Program-made: the position numbers and the translations under genes
Assembly (NCBI RefSeq): GCF_000619905.2
Contig: NZ_CP012371.1
Coordinates: 930,001-994,000, forward strand
Direction: 5' to 3'
Length of the DNA stretch: 64,000 nucleotides
Origin: Nitrosospira briensis C-128
GTDB lineage: Bacteria > Pseudomonadota > Gammaproteobacteria > Burkholderiales > Nitrosomonadaceae
Notes under the pieces: model-generated
The model's input: the letters and a program-made list of their open reading frames with translations, nothing else
What the model was told of the DNA's origin: nothing
Databases searched by the model: none
Shown: piece after piece, positions 9,939 to 21,855 of the stretch
Position numbering within the stretch: position 1 is the stretch's first letter
Layout of the letters: the number at the start of each line of letters is the position of its first letter

Positions 9939-10663
9939 TATGCACCCCCCTTCTTGCCGGATTTCGTACCACTTTTTGCCGCCGCTTTTGCATCAAGCTT
10001 TGCAGCAGGCTTTGCAACGATCCTGCTGATCTTTACGCTTGGATGCACCACCACGTCGCCGCCTCTCGATCCGGGTATCGCACCCTTGATGAGCAACAGG
10101 CCTCGCTCGGTATCGACCCGCAGTACTTCGAGGTTCTGGGTGGTGCGTTTTACGCTACCTAGATGCCCGGACATGCGCTTTCCGGGAAAGACACGACCCG
10201 GGTCCTGCGCCATTCCGATGGAACCTGGAACGTTATGAGATCTGGAATTGCCATGGCTGGCGCGATTTGAAGAAAAACCGTGACGCTTGATTACACCAGC
10301 ATAACCCTTTCCGATGGTGATACCGGTCACATCCACTTTTTGCCCAACCCGGAAAATCTCCGAACCTACGATTGCACCGGGCTTGAGACTATCAGTTACT
10401 TCCTGCCCCACGCGGAATTCCTTGAGCACATGACCGGCCTCCACTGCAGCCTTGGCAAAATGCCCCGCTGAAGGTTTATTGACGCGAATGGCACGGCGCT
10501 TGCCGAAAGTGACCTGCACGGCGGAATAGCCGTCAGTGGCTGGTGTTTTGACTTGGGTGACACGATTGTTGGACACGTCAAGTACTGTGACCGGCTGGCT
10601 ATCGCCATCGTCGGTGAAAATACGAGTCATGCCAACCTTGCGGCCGACGAGCCCTAAACTCAT
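9938..10663 (-). CDS. rplC: 50S ribosomal protein L3 with Ala/Lys-rich tail
   Basis: L3 is one of the two proteins that start 50S assembly and lies close to the peptidyl-transferase centre. [20 protein letters not shown] opens the protein, and the loop region [20 protein letters not shown] and [15 protein letters not shown] are diagnostic. At 241 residues it exceeds the usual 206-215 because of a C-terminal tail of about 30 residues made mostly of Ala, Lys, Ser and Gly. It is 117 bp downstream of rpsJ. Confidence 0.97.
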   Translation of the reverse strand: MSLGLVGRKVGMTRIFTDDGDSQPVTVLDVSNNRVTQVKTPATDGYSAVQVTFGKRRAIRVNKPSAGHFAKAAVEAGHVLKEFRVGQEVTDSLKPGAIVGSEIFRVGQKVDVTGITIGKGYAGVIKRHGFSSNRASHGNSRSHNVPGSIGMAQDPGRVFPGKRMSGHLGSVKRTTQNLEVLRVDTERGLLLIKGAIPGSRGGDVVVHPSVKISRIVAKPAAKLDAKAAAKSGTKSGKKGGA

Positions 10664-10780
10664 TTTAATTACCTTTTCAAAAAAGGTGCCGATTACAATT
10701 GACCGGCAGGTACATTTATTTAAATCAGGGATTCAGATTAGTCATCAAAAAACGATTAACTAAAAATTATTTTCAAAAAC

Positions 10781-11089
10781 TCACAACTTTATTTCCACAT
10801 CCACCCCTGCGGGAAGGTCCAGCTTCATCAAGGCATCCACTGTTTTATCAGTGGGGTCCATAATGTCCATCAGGCGCAGATGAGTCCGAATCTCGAACTG
10901 ATCGCGCGAGGTCTTGTTGACATGAGGGGATCGCAATACGTCGAAGCGCTCAATGCGCGTCGGCAGAGGCACGGGCCCCTTAACCACCGCCCCCGTCCGT
11001 TTGGCGGTCTCAACGATCTCCATCGCGGATTTATCGATCAATCGGTAATCAAACGCTTTCAGGCGAATACGTATTTTTTGGCTTTGCAT
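10781..11089 (-). CDS. rpsJ: 30S ribosomal protein S10 (NusE)
   Basis: S10 is both a head protein of the small subunit and, as NusE, the link between NusG-bound RNA polymerase and the ribosome. The 102-residue protein has [20 protein letters not shown] and the loop segment [19 protein letters not shown]. It heads the S10 operon, 88 bp downstream of tuf, as is usual in betaproteobacteria where str and S10 operons are contiguous. Confidence 0.98.
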   Translation of the reverse strand: MQSQKIRIRLKAFDYRLIDKSAMEIVETAKRTGAVVKGPVPLPTRIERFDVLRSPHVNKTSRDQFEIRTHLRLMDIMDPTDKTVDALMKLDLPAGVDVEIKL

Positions 11090-11177
11090 AAACGAACCTC
11101 AGGTTGAGGATTTGGATTTCGAATTGATGATTCGGCGTTGTGGCACTAAATCTTGAATCCTATCCTTGATCCTGTTA

Positions 11178-12377
<1,200 letters not shown>

Positions 12378-12392
12378 CTTACTTGATTACCG

Positions 12393-14483
12393 TTATTTCT
12401 TATTAATAATTGCTTCAGCCACACTTCTCGGCGCTTCGGAATACTGTTTGAATTCCATGGTATAAGTCGCACGCCCCTGAGTCGCGGATCGCAGCGAAGT
12501 GGAGTAGCCAAACATTTCCGCCAGCGGAACTTCCGCACGTATCACCTTGAGGCCGGGCAAGTCGTCCATACCCTGGATCATTCCGCGACGTGATGACAAG
12601 TCGCCTACTACATTGCCCATGAAATCCGCTGGCGTTTCCACTTCCACCGCCATCATCGGTTCCAGCAAGACTGGACTCGCCTTGCGCATCCCGTCCTTGA
12701 ACGCAATAGAAGCGGCCATTTTGAACGCATTCTCGTTCGAATCAACGTCGTGATAAGAGCCATCAAATAAAGTAACTTTAGCGTCCACCACTGGAAAGCC
12801 CGCCAACACCCCATTCGGCAGTGTCTCCAGCAATCCTTTTTCTACCGCCGGAATGTATTCGCGCGGCACCGTTCCACCCTTGATGGCATCAACGAACTCA
12901 AATCCCTTACCCGCTTCATTCGGCTCCAGCTTGAGCCAGACGTGACCATACTGACCCCGTCCACCGGACTGCTTGATGAATTTACCTTCGATCTCCACCG
13001 ACTTCTTGATGGCTTCACGATAAGCCACTTGTGGAGCACCCACGTTGGCTTCCACACCAAATTCCCGCTTCATTCGCTCTACAATAATTTCGAGATGCAG
13101 TTCACCCATGCCGGAAATAATGGTTTGACCAGACTCTTCGTCGGTGCGAACGCGAAAGGATGGATCTTCCTGCGCCAGACGGTTCAATGCCATTCCCATT
13201 TTTTCCTGGTCAAGCTTTGTTTTCGGCTCCACCGCAACGTGAATCACGGGTTCCGGAAATATCATCCGTTCCAACGTGATCACTGCAGTTGGATCGCACA
13301 AGGTGTCACCGGTAACGGCTTCCTTCAAGCCTACCGCGGCGGCGATATCGCCAGCCCTCACTTCCTTGATTTCCTCTCGCTGATTGGCATGCATCTGCAA
13401 CAACCTTCCAATCCGTTCCTTCCGTCCTTTAAGGGGGTTATAGATGGTATCACCGGAAGACACCACGCCAGAGTAAACGCGGAAAAAGATCAATTGGCCA
13501 ACATAGGGGTCGGTGGCAATTTTGAATGCCAATCCAGAAAACGGCTCCGCGTCATCCGCATGGCGTTCATCATGTCCACCCTTCTCATCTTCTCCATTGA
13601 TCGCGCTGATATCTACTGGTGAAGGCAAGTAGTCCAGGACGGCGTCCAGCATCGCCTGCACACCCTTGTTCTTGAATGCCGAACCACAAAGCATGGGAAC
13701 GATCTCGTTACCGATAGTGCGAATGCGCAATCCTTTCTTGATGTCGGCTGAGGATAAATCACCCTCTTCAAGATATTTGTTCATCAACTCTTCATTCGCC
13801 TCGGCGGCGGTTTCCACCATTTTTTCACGCCACTGCTTGGCATTCTCCAGTAAATCGGCAGGTATATCGCGCTCCTCAAACCTAAGCCCCTGGCTCGCAT
13901 CGTCCCAGTAGATGCCTTTCATCTTTATCAGATCGATAACACCTTCGAATTTATCTTCCGCACCGATAGGTAACTGTACGGGTACCGGATGCGCTTTCAG
14001 ACGAGATTGAATCTGTTCATGAACGCGCATGAAATTGGCGCCGGCGCGATCCATTTTATTGACGAATGCGAGTCGCGGAACCTTGTATTTATTGGCTTGA
14101 CGCCACACTGTTTCAGTCTGAGGCTGCACTCCGCCAACGGCGCAGAATACGGTGCAAGCCCCGTCGAGGACACGCAGCGACCGCTCCACTTCGATGGTGA
14201 AGTCAACGTGACCCGGGGTGTCGATAATATTGATGCGATGATCGGGATAGTTCTTTTCCATCCCCTTCCAAAAGCAAGTAGTCGCCGCGGAAGTGATGGT
14301 GATGCCGCGCTCCTGCTCCTGCTCCATCCAATCCATCGTCGCCGCGCCGTCATGCACTTCGCCAATTTTGTGCGATACACCGGTATAGAACAATATGCGT
14401 TCCGTGGTCGTAGTCTTGCCGGCGTCAATATGCGCCATTACGCCGATATTCCGATAACGCTCGATAGGAGTTTTTCTTGCCAC
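12393..14483 (-). CDS. fusA: Elongation factor G
   Basis: EF-G catalyses GTP-driven translocation and, with RRF, ribosome recycling. The 696-residue product begins with the G domain ([20 protein letters not shown] near residue 15, [30 protein letters not shown]) and continues through domains II-V, ending in a [16 protein letters not shown] stretch. Length matches the family (about 700). It lies between rpsG and tuf in the str operon; a 124-bp spacer with a strong hairpin separates it from rpsG. Confidence 0.98.
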   Translation of the reverse strand: MARKTPIERYRNIGVMAHIDAGKTTTTERILFYTGVSHKIGEVHDGAATMDWMEQEQERGITITSAATTCFWKGMEKNYPDHRINIIDTPGHVDFTIEVERSLRVLDGACTVFCAVGGVQPQTETVWRQANKYKVPRLAFVNKMDRAGANFMRVHEQIQSRLKAHPVPVQLPIGAEDKFEGVIDLIKMKGIYWDDASQGLRFEERDIPADLLENAKQWREKMVETAAEANEELMNKYLEEGDLSSADIKKGLRIRTIGNEIVPMLCGSAFKNKGVQAMLDAVLDYLPSPVDISAINGEDEKGGHDERHADDAEPFSGLAFKIATDPYVGQLIFFRVYSGVVSSGDTIYNPLKGRKERIGRLLQMHANQREEIKEVRAGDIAAAVGLKEAVTGDTLCDPTAVITLERMIFPEPVIHVAVEPKTKLDQEKMGMALNRLAQEDPSFRVRTDEESGQTIISGMGELHLEIIVERMKREFGVEANVGAPQVAYREAIKKSVEIEGKFIKQSGGRGQYGHVWLKLEPNEAGKGFEFVDAIKGGTVPREYIPAVEKGLLETLPNGVLAGFPVVDAKVTLFDGSYHDVDSNENAFKMAASIAFKDGMRKASPVLLEPMMAVEVETPADFMGNVVGDLSSRRGMIQGMDDLPGLKVIRAEVPLAEMFGYSTSLRSATQGRATYTMEFKQYSEAPRSVAEAIINKK

Positions 14484-14507
14484 GATTCTTGAACCTTAAG
14501 GTTTTAT

Positions 14508-14533
14508 TTGTCGGGAGCAAAGCGTCCCGACAA
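14508..14533 (-). other. Perfect 9-bp hairpin between rpsG and fusA
   Basis: TTGTCGGGA (14508-14516) and TCCCGACAA (14525-14533) are perfect inverted repeats around an 8-base loop, and lie 25 nt upstream of the fusA ATG in the transcript. No U-tract follows, so a simple intrinsic terminator is unlikely. It could control the ratio of EF-G to S7 or mark an RNase site; that is an inference. Confidence 0.55.
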
Positions 14534-14607
14534 GTAATAAATTGAATTTTTTGTGGGAACAGGTCAGCCAGGAACCTGAATTTCGGTGATTGTTACCGTC
14601 ACTGCCG

Positions 14608-15078
14608 CTAGAACCGATAATGTGCAAATGCCTTATTGGCTTCGGCCATACGATGAACTTCCTCACGCTTCTTGACCGCGCCGCCTCGACCTTCGGCTGC
14701 TTCCGCTAATTCACCGGCAAGTCGCGCGCCCATCGATTTTTCCGCTCGCTTCCGTGCAGCATCGCGCAACCAACGCATCGCCAGCGCATTACGCCGAATG
14801 GATCGCACCTCTACCGGGACCTGATAATTGGCTCCGCCGACACGACGGCTTTTTACTTCCACCATGGGACGAACATTGGATAGCGCTTGCGTGAATACTT
14901 CTACCGGATCCTTGCCCGTTTTCTTCTGGATCTGATCCATTGCGCCATAAATAATTCGTTCCGCTACCGATTTCTTTCCCCGAGTCATCAGCACATTGAC
15001 GAATTTCGCCACCTCGGTACTGTGGTACTTGGGGTCTGGCAAAATTTCTCGTTTGGGAACTTCTCTCCGTCTTGGCAT
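14608..15078 (-). CDS. rpsG: 30S ribosomal protein S7
   Basis: S7 nucleates the 30S head and contacts E-site tRNA; in E. coli it represses the str operon. The 156-residue product starts [20 protein letters not shown] and carries the family motif [20 protein letters not shown]. Length is that of the short S7 type. It lies 92 bp after rpsL, so the intercistronic region is long enough to hold a control site of the enterobacterial kind, though I could not assign one. Confidence 0.97.
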   Translation of the reverse strand: MPRRREVPKREILPDPKYHSTEVAKFVNVLMTRGKKSVAERIIYGAMDQIQKKTGKDPVEVFTQALSNVRPMVEVKSRRVGGANYQVPVEVRSIRRNALAMRWLRDAARKRAEKSMGARLAGELAEAAEGRGGAVKKREEVHRMAEANKAFAHYRF

Positions 15079-15170
15079 TTTCTAACCTTGGGGGTAATTA
15101 TTCAGCTTAAGTGACAATGTGTTCAGTTCGATATTATTATCCAGCGCCCGGCGTTCAAACCGTTCTAAGC

Positions 15171-15542
15171 CTATTTCGGCCTTTTGGCGCCATATTTGGA
15201 ACGACTCTGTTTGCGATCTTTTACGCCGGCGGTATCCAGACTACCTCTAACAGTGTGGTAGCGAACGCCCGGCAAATCCTTGACGCGACCGCCACGAATC
15301 AGCACTACGGAGTGTTCCTGTAGATTATGTCCCTCTCCGCCGATATAACTGGACACCTCAAAACCGTTAGTCAGGCGAACCCTCGCCACCTTGCGTAAAG
15401 CCGAGTTCGGTTTTTTTGGCGTAGTGGTATAGACGCGCGTGCATACTCCCCGTTTTTGAGGGCTGTTTCCCAGCGCTGGAACCTTGCTCTTCACACGTCT
15501 CGCCGCACGAGGCTTGCGTACTAACTGACTGATTGTCGGCAT
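15171..15542 (-). CDS. rpsL: 30S ribosomal protein S12
   Basis: S12 monitors codon-anticodon pairing at the decoding centre. The 123-residue protein has [20 protein letters not shown] and [20 protein letters not shown]; the lysines and proline where streptomycin-resistance substitutions usually occur are wild type. It heads the str operon behind a strong promoter (15654-15682) and a structured leader of about 105 nt. Confidence 0.98.
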   Translation of the reverse strand: MPTISQLVRKPRAARRVKSKVPALGNSPQKRGVCTRVYTTTPKKPNSALRKVARVRLTNGFEVSSYIGGEGHNLQEHSVVLIRGGRVKDLPGVRYHTVRGSLDTAGVKDRKQSRSKYGAKRPK

Positions 15543-15575
15543 TTTATTCTCTACAAAATCGGGAAGGCGTTATAA

Positions 15576-15639
15576 CCGTCCCGCTGGCAATATGAAATTT
15601 TTTTACCCTTCCGCGCCAGATATTTCTATCCAGGGACGG
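15576..15639 (-). promoter_or_regulatory. Nested stem structure in the rpsL leader
   Basis: Two nested inverted repeats occur: CCGTCCC (15576-15582) with GGGACGG (15633-15639), and inside them CTGGC (15584-15588) with GCCAG (15615-15619). Both pairs are perfect. With transcription starting near 15647 the outer stem begins a few nucleotides from the 5' end of the str mRNA. It could stabilise the message or bind a regulatory r-protein; this is inference from structure only. Confidence 0.5.
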
Positions 15640-15653
15640 CTAAAAAACTGCGA

Positions 15654-15682
15654 ATTCTAGGGGGTTTATCATGTGATGTCAA
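15654..15682 (-). promoter_or_regulatory. str operon promoter upstream of rpsL
   Basis: On the minus strand a consensus TTGACA (15677-15682) is followed after exactly 17 bp by TAGAAT (15654-15659), five of six to the -10 consensus. Start of transcription is expected near 15647, about 105 nt before the rpsL ATG. It is one of the best sigma-70 promoters in the window and suits a growth-rate-regulated ribosomal operon. Confidence 0.82.
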
Positions 15683-16047
15683 GCTAAAGTCTTTTTTGGT
15701 TTCTGATGAAAAGACAATTCTCCGGATCTTAAATGCCTGTTCTCAAATGGTCTTTGGGCGTCCCTCGTGCTCTTATCCGGGCAAATGGCGTGCGCACGGC
15801 TGGAAGGCTCTCTGGCAGGACGATGCATTCATGGTATAGCTGCCAGCTGCATGAAAGCGGCAGCACCTGTGATCTGGATCGCGCCTATCGCTGCCCGGCA
15901 ATAGCACCAAATAGTATTTACAAGATGCCTACTGCAGAACGCGCCTACTTCAGCGATCAACCCGCATTAACCGGAAAGCCAGACTGGGAATCTGCTCGAC
16001 TGGATTATTTACGCGAAAACCAAACCCGGCATATCCGGTATTTAATG

Positions 16048-17460
16048 TCAGCTCGAGATAGCACGAACTTCGCGCCGCTTTGCGGTAAGCGCATGGCTGC
16101 CCAGCTTCTTCAATACCTCCCAGGCCGGTCCGGGAAACTTGTGCAATTTTATCATTACATCCTCAAGCGCCTCCAGGAACCAATCCACATCAGCTTCGCT
16201 GATATTCAAGGGTGGAAGAATTTTTACGATAGGCATGGCATGCCCTGCTACCTGAGTCAAGATATGATGGTCGTCCAGGAGAGGAAGAACGATCGCCTGG
16301 GCAAAGAGATTCTCATCCATCTTGTTGACCATAGTCCATGCCGCTCTGAGAGACATCGATTCCGGTTGACCGAACTCGATTGCAATCATGAGGCCACGTT
16401 GACGCACCCCCTTCAGAAATTCGAAGCGGGGCACCATGGCCTCGATACCTTCGCGAAAACGCGCACCCAACTCGATGGCGCGATCGGTAAGCTTCTCATC
16501 GTCCAGAACGCTGAGCGAGGCCAAGCCCGCCGCCATTGCCATATTCCCCATACCGAACGTCGAAGCATGAACGATCGCGCGATGCATGCCGTCGTAAACG
16601 CTATCATAAACTGCACGGCGCGTAATAGTCGCACCCAGCGGAATATAGCCACCCGAAATCGCTTTGGAGAGACAGATGATATCAGGGCGGAGTCCCTCAA
16701 TCCATTGGCTGGCCAGAAACCGCCCCGTCCGCCCCATGCCCGATTGAACTTCGTCACAAATCATCAGCGTGCCATATTTCCGGCACAACTCCTGAGCGCC
16801 GAGGATATACTCATCACTGGCGATATTGACACCCTTGCCCTGGATAGGCTCAAGGACAAAGGCAGCAACGTCGCCCCGAGCAAGACGTGACTCGAGGCCG
16901 GCTAGATCGCCAAGTTTTACTTCCGAGCTACCGGGAAGCATTGGTTCGAAACCCCTCCGAAAACTCGCTTCTCCATTCAGTGATAGCGCCCCCATGGTCA
17001 GGCCATGGAAGGCTTTGGCAAGATGCGCGGTACAAGGCCGCCCCGTATACGCACGCGCGAACTTGATCGCAGCTTCGATCGCTTCGGTTCCAGAGTTGCT
17101 GAAATAAACGGTATCCAGACCCGGCGGCATGCGCTTCACGAGTTCGCGTGCCAGCGCAGCCGCAAGGGGTGGAGCATCGAAACCGATCCATCCGGGAAAG
17201 TCGGAGTCCAGCACCTGCTGCAATGCGCCGCGAATGGCAGGATGGCGGCGTCCAAAATTAAAAACACCCCAGTTGGTCAGGAAATCAAGATAGCGCGTGC
17301 CATGCTCATCCCAAAGATAAGGACCCTCGCCTCGCACCCACGTTCGATTGAAACCGAGCGTGCGTAGTACCTTGACGAACACCGGATTTATGTAATCTTC
17401 GTAAAGTTCGAAGTTTTTGCCACGTGTCTCGGCAATTATAGCTTCAATATCAATAGGCAT
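16048..17460 (-). CDS. Class-III pyridoxal-phosphate aminotransferase
   Basis: A fold-type I, class-III aminotransferase of the acetylornithine/ornithine/4-aminobutyrate superfamily; the actual substrate is not determinable. Landmarks are YFSNSGTEAIEAAIKFARAY (cofactor phosphate region), MICDEVQSGMGRTGRFLASQ with the conserved Asp, and the PLP-lysine segment ICLSKAISGGYIPLGA. I prefer the ATG at 17460 (470 residues, MPIDIEAIIAETRGKNFELY); an in-frame GTG at 17475 would add five residues, but its upstream region shows no ribosome-binding site, whereas GGTGGA precedes the ATG. It lies 77 bp downstream of rpoC on the same strand and just upstream of the str promoter, an unexpected position. A hopanoid-type aminotransferase (HpnO-like) is one possibility, untested. 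Confidence 0.85.
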   Translation of the reverse strand: MPIDIEAIIAETRGKNFELYEDYINPVFVKVLRTLGFNRTWVRGEGPYLWDEHGTRYLDFLTNWGVFNFGRRHPAIRGALQQVLDSDFPGWIGFDAPPLAAALARELVKRMPPGLDTVYFSNSGTEAIEAAIKFARAYTGRPCTAHLAKAFHGLTMGALSLNGEASFRRGFEPMLPGSSEVKLGDLAGLESRLARGDVAAFVLEPIQGKGVNIASDEYILGAQELCRKYGTLMICDEVQSGMGRTGRFLASQWIEGLRPDIICLSKAISGGYIPLGATITRRAVYDSVYDGMHRAIVHASTFGMGNMAMAAGLASLSVLDDEKLTDRAIELGARFREGIEAMVPRFEFLKGVRQRGLMIAIEFGQPESMSLRAAWTMVNKMDENLFAQAIVLPLLDDHHILTQVAGHAMPIVKILPPLNISEADVDWFLEALEDVMIKLHKFPGPAWEVLKKLGSHALTAKRREVRAISS

Positions 17461-17537
17461 AATTTTGTTTTCCACCAGACATTAGTATGATGTTGGCGTT
17501 ATCTCGCATGGCGGTCGCTGATCAATCCCTTTGTTCG

Positions 17538-20500
17538 TTAGACAGTATATCCGCTATTTCGCATTTCCCCCGCCTCTTCCTCTCCCAGACCAGACTTCTC
17601 TGCGTTTAACAACAGTTTCTGTTTTTTGCGCGTATTATGAAAGGCAAGACCCGTGCCCGCAGGAATAAGCCGACCGACGATGACATTTTCTTTCAAACCT
17701 CGCAGATCATCCCGCTTGCCCATGATAGCCGCTTCAGTCAGCACGCGTGTGGTTTCCTGAAAGGAAGCTGCCGAAATGAACGAATCGGTGGAAAGCGACG
17801 CCTTGGTGATACCCAGGAGCATGAATTCATAGGTTGCCGGCTGCTTGTCCTCGGCCACCACGCTTTCGTTTTCCGACAACATGTCCGCACGTTCAACTTG
17901 CTCACCCGGAATAAAGCGTGTATCCCCCGCATCCACAATTTGTATGCGCCGCAACATCTGGCGTACGATTACTTCGATGTGCTTGTCATTGATCTTGACA
18001 CCTTGCAGTCGATACACATCCTGGACCTCGTCAGTGATATAACGTGCAAGCGCTTCTACGCCTAGCAAACGGAGAATATCATGCGGATCGGCGGGCCCAT
18101 CGACGATGCTCTCTCCTTTATTAACGACTTGGCCATCGTGGGCCGTGACGTGCTTTTCCTTAGGGATCAGATACTCATGCGAGATCCCGTCCAGATCGGT
18201 AATTACCAGGCGTTGCTTACCTTTGGTATCCTTGCCGAAGGACACGATACCGGTGACCTCCGCCAGTACGCCAGCATCTTTTGGAGAACGCGCTTCAAAC
18301 AGTTCCGCGACACGAGGCAGGCCGCCGGTAATGTCGCGCGTTTTTGAACTTTCCTGCGGGATACGCGCCAGTACTTCGCCTACGCTGACCTGCTGCCCAT
18401 CCCGGACCGTAATAACGGAACCGATCTGAAAGGTGATACTGACCGATAAAACACTCCCGGCAAGCCGCACTTCCTTGCCATCTTCATCCAGAAGCTTCAC
18501 CATCGGACGCAAACCCTTTGTCTGCACCACGCCACGCCGCTTCGGATCAATCACGACAAGCGTAGACAAGCCTGTTACTTCGTCTATCTGCTTAGCCACC
18601 GTCACGCCTTCTTCCACGTTTTCGAAGCGAACCTTGCCGGCGTACTCGGTAATGATGGGGCGGGTATGCGGATCCCACGCCGCCAGGATCTGCCCCGCTT
18701 TGACCATTTCACCGTCGCGGATCAGCAATGTCGCTCCATAAGGCGCTTTATGACGTTCGCGCTCGCGGCCGTTATCGTCATGTACCACCACTTCGCCACT
18801 GCGGGAAATTGCAATCAGCTCGTTGCGTGAATTGGTAACATACCGCATGGTCGGAGAATAACGCACAATACCGTTGGACTTGCTCTCGACCTGACTTACT
18901 ACAGCGGTTCTGGAAGCAGCGCCCCCGATGTGGAATGTGCGCATCGTGAGCTGAGTACCCGGTTCACCTATTGACTGGGCAGCAATCACCCCCACGGCTT
19001 CACCTACGTTTACCGGCGTGCCGCGTCCCAGGTCGCGCCCATAGCACTTGGCACATAAACCATAACGGGTTTCGCAGGTAAGCGGGGTACGTACTTTTAC
19101 CTCATCTATACCCAATGCTTCAATGGTATCGACTGCGCTCTCATCCAGTAGGGCGCCGGCTGGATAAATCACGGCTTGCTGCTCCGGGTTGATGACATCG
19201 TTCGCGACCACCCGTCCGAGTATGCGTTCTCTCAGTGCTTCAATGACCTCGCCACCTTCGACCAAGGCCTTCATTACGACGCCATTACTCGTGCCGCAGT
19301 CGTCCTGGGTCACCACAAGATCCTGTGTCACATCGACGAGGCGACGGGTAAGATAACCGGAGTTGGCAGTCTTCAATGCAGTATCGGCCAAACCTTTGCG
19401 CGCACCATGCGTTGAAATAAAATACTGCAGCACGTTCAACCCTTCGCGGAAGTTCGCCGTGATAGGCGTCTCGATGATCGAACCATCAGGCTTGGCCATC
19501 AAGCCGCGCATACCCGCCAATTGTCGAATCTGGGCAGCAGAACCTCGCGCACCCGAATCTGCCATCATATAAATCGAATTGAAGGACTCTTGCGTCAGTG
19601 CCTTGCCTTTCTTGTCTTTTTTGACTTCTCCAGTTTCCAGATCAAGTATCGGCTCAACTCCCAGTTGATCCATCATGGCTTTAGCCACCTGATCGCCAGC
19701 ACGACCCCATATATCCACTACCTTGTTATAGCGTTCGCCTTGTGTCACCAAACCTGAAGTGTACTGAACCTCAATCTCCTGCACTTCCCTTTCTGAAGCA
19801 CCGATGATGTCATTCTTCTGTACCGGCGTCAGCATGTCGTCCAGACAGATCGATATCCCTGCGCGCGTAGCGTAAGTGAACCCCGCGTACATCAATTTGT
19901 CCGCAAAAATGACTGTTTCGCGAAGTCCGCAGCGCCGGAAGCTGGCATTAATGAGCTTGGAAATCTCCTTCTTCTTGAGCACCTTGTTCATCAGCGGAAA
20001 AGGCAGCCCGGCGGGGAGAATTTCAGACAGTAGCGCTCGCCCTACGGTGGTGTCATAACGCGTGGTTTTCTCATGACGTTCGCCATCGGCGTCTACGTCA
20101 TACTCCTTGATTCTCACTGTAATTCTGGCATTCAGCTCAATTATGCGGCTTTCATAGGCGCGAGAAACTTCGCTGATGTTGGCGAACATCATGCCTTCGC
20201 CGCGAGCATTGATTTTTTCCCGTGTGGTGTAGTACAACCCCAGCACGATATCCTGAGACGGCACGATGACCGGTTCTCCATTTGCCGGCGACAAGACATT
20301 GTTGGTCGACATCATGAGTGTGCGGCATTCCATTTGCGCTTCCAGCGATAACGGCACGTGGACCGCCATCTGGTCACCGTCGAAGTCGGCGTTGAATGCG
20401 GCGCATACCAATGGATGCAACTGGATTGCCTTGCCTTCGATCAGCACCGGCTCGAATGCCTGAATTCCAAGCCGATGCAATGTCGGAGCCCGGTTCAGCA

Positions 20501-21764
20501 TTACCGGATGCTGGCGAATAACGTCCTCAAGAATATCCCAAACGACAGGGCTCTCGTTTTCCACCTCTCGCTTGGCCGCCTTTATGGTACTCGCGATACC
20601 CATTATTTCGAGTTTATTGAAGATAAACGGCTTGAATAATTCCAACGCCATTTTCTTCGGCAAGCCGCATTGGTGCAATTTGAGCTGCGGGCCGACCACG
20701 ATGACCGACCGTCCGGAGTAATCCACACGTTTGCCCAGCAGGTTCTGGCGGAACCGCCCACCTTTGCCCTTGATCATGTCGGCAAGTGATTTTAACGGCC
20801 GCTTGTTGGCGCCGGTCATGGCTTTGCCGCGACGACCGTTATCCAGCAATGAATCAACCGCCTCCTGCAGCATGCGCTTCTCATTGCGCACGATAATTTC
20901 CGGCGCCTTCAACTCTAGCAAACGCTTCAAGCGATTGTTGCGGTTTATAACACGACGATACAAGTCATTCAGATCAGAAGTGGCGAAGCGCCCGCCATCC
21001 AGCGGCACCAAGGGGCGCAATTCGGGCGGCAGTACAGGCAGGACCGCCAAAACCATCCACTCCGGTTTGATCCCGGACTTACAGAATGCCTCCAATACTT
21101 TCAAGCGCTTGGAGATTTTCTTCATCTTCGTTTCCGAGCCGGTGGTCCCCATCTCGCGCCGAAGATTATCAATCTCAACACGAATGTTGAGATTGCCCAA
21201 TAAATCGCGCACACCTTCTGCGCCCATGCTCGCTCGAAAATCATCGCCGTATTCTTCTGTTTTGGCACGATAGTCGTCATCCGTCAACAACTGACACCGC
21301 TGAAGAGGCGTCATGCCGGGATCCGTTACCACATAAGCTTCGAAATAGAGTACACGCTCGATATCACGCAAAGTCATATCCAGGACCATGCCCAGGCGAG
21401 ATGGCAACGATTTCAGGAACCAGATGTGCGCTACCGGCGAAGCCAGTTCGATATGACCCATACGCTCACGCCGAACCTTCGACAGCGTAACTTCAACACC
21501 GCATTTCTCGCAGATCACGCCGCGATGTTTCAGACGTTTATATTTTCCGCACAGACACTCATAGTCTTTTACCGGGCCGAAGATCTTTGCGCAGAACAGG
21601 CCGTCCCGTTCCGGCTTGAATGTACGGTAATTGATGGTTTCCGGCTTCTTGACTTCACCATAGGACCAAGAGCGTATTTTCTCGGGAGAAGCCAGACCGA
21701 TCTTGATCGAATCGAACTCTTCCTTCTGGGTAACCTGTTTGAATAAATCAAGCAGTGCTTTCAT
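17538..21764 (-). CDS. rpoC: DNA-directed RNA polymerase beta' subunit
   Basis: The beta' subunit carries the catalytic magnesium of RNA polymerase. The 1408-residue product is full length: the N-terminal zinc ribbon cysteines are C70, C72, C85 and C88, the catalytic [16 protein letters not shown] motif is near residue 460, and the second zinc cluster is in the [16 protein letters not shown] segment. The C-terminal region ends in [13 protein letters not shown]. It follows rpoB by 91 bp and is cotranscribed with it. Downstream is the class-III aminotransferase, with no evident terminator between. Confidence 0.98.
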   Translation of the reverse strand: MKALLDLFKQVTQKEEFDSIKIGLASPEKIRSWSYGEVKKPETINYRTFKPERDGLFCAKIFGPVKDYECLCGKYKRLKHRGVICEKCGVEVTLSKVRRERMGHIELASPVAHIWFLKSLPSRLGMVLDMTLRDIERVLYFEAYVVTDPGMTPLQRCQLLTDDDYRAKTEEYGDDFRASMGAEGVRDLLGNLNIRVEIDNLRREMGTTGSETKMKKISKRLKVLEAFCKSGIKPEWMVLAVLPVLPPELRPLVPLDGGRFATSDLNDLYRRVINRNNRLKRLLELKAPEIIVRNEKRMLQEAVDSLLDNGRRGKAMTGANKRPLKSLADMIKGKGGRFRQNLLGKRVDYSGRSVIVVGPQLKLHQCGLPKKMALELFKPFIFNKLEIMGIASTIKAAKREVENESPVVWDILEDVIRQHPVMLNRAPTLHRLGIQAFEPVLIEGKAIQLHPLVCAAFNADFDGDQMAVHVPLSLEAQMECRTLMMSTNNVLSPANGEPVIVPSQDIVLGLYYTTREKINARGEGMMFANISEVSRAYESRIIELNARITVRIKEYDVDADGERHEKTTRYDTTVGRALLSEILPAGLPFPLMNKVLKKKEISKLINASFRRCGLRETVIFADKLMYAGFTYATRAGISICLDDMLTPVQKNDIIGASEREVQEIEVQYTSGLVTQGERYNKVVDIWGRAGDQVAKAMMDQLGVEPILDLETGEVKKDKKGKALTQESFNSIYMMADSGARGSAAQIRQLAGMRGLMAKPDGSIIETPITANFREGLNVLQYFISTHGARKGLADTALKTANSGYLTRRLVDVTQDLVVTQDDCGTSNGVVMKALVEGGEVIEALRERILGRVVANDVINPEQQAVIYPAGALLDESAVDTIEALGIDEVKVRTPLTCETRYGLCAKCYGRDLGRGTPVNVGEAVGVIAAQSIGEPGTQLTMRTFHIGGAASRTAVVSQVESKSNGIVRYSPTMRYVTNSRNELIAISRSGEVVVHDDNGRERERHKAPYGATLLIRDGEMVKAGQILAAWDPHTRPIITEYAGKVRFENVEEGVTVAKQIDEVTGLSTLVVIDPKRRGVVQTKGLRPMVKLLDEDGKEVRLAGSVLSVSITFQIGSVITVRDGQQVSVGEVLARIPQESSKTRDITGGLPRVAELFEARSPKDAGVLAEVTGIVSFGKDTKGKQRLVITDLDGISHEYLIPKEKHVTAHDGQVVNKGESIVDGPADPHDILRLLGVEALARYITDEVQDVYRLQGVKINDKHIEVIVRQMLRRIQIVDAGDTRFIPGEQVERADMLSENESVVAEDKQPATYEFMLLGITKASLSTDSFISAASFQETTRVLTEAAIMGKRDDLRGLKENVIVGRLIPAGTGLAFHNTRKKQKLLLNAEKSGLGEEEAGEMRNSGYTV

Positions 21765-21855
21765 TTGTCACTCCTGTTGATCAGGGATCGATACATAAAA
21801 TTTCCCGTGGAAAAGCGAGGAAAAAACAACCCTTCCATACCTCTACACAACATGG

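Larger units (their letters stand above)
15543..16047. other. 505-bp region between rpsL and the aminotransferase gene
   Basis: This stretch contains the str promoter and leader (15576-15682). The remaining part, about 15690-16047, holds nothing I can assign: no intrinsic terminator for the rpoC/aminotransferase transcript is evident, and the only small stem (GCTGCC 15839-15844 with GGCAGC 15859-15864) has no U-run. An open frame on the plus strand starts at 15733 but runs into the antisense of the aminotransferase and matches nothing I recognise. Confidence 0.5.

Noticed and set aside
15839-15864. Small GCTGCC/GGCAGC stem as terminator of the aminotransferase gene
   Set aside because: Six base pairs with a 14-base loop and no U-tract in the transcribed direction.
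15733-16890. 385-codon plus-strand open frame between rpsL and the aminotransferase
   Set aside because: Most of it is antisense to the aminotransferase. The part outside has no recognisable domain and no ribosome-binding site near the ATG.
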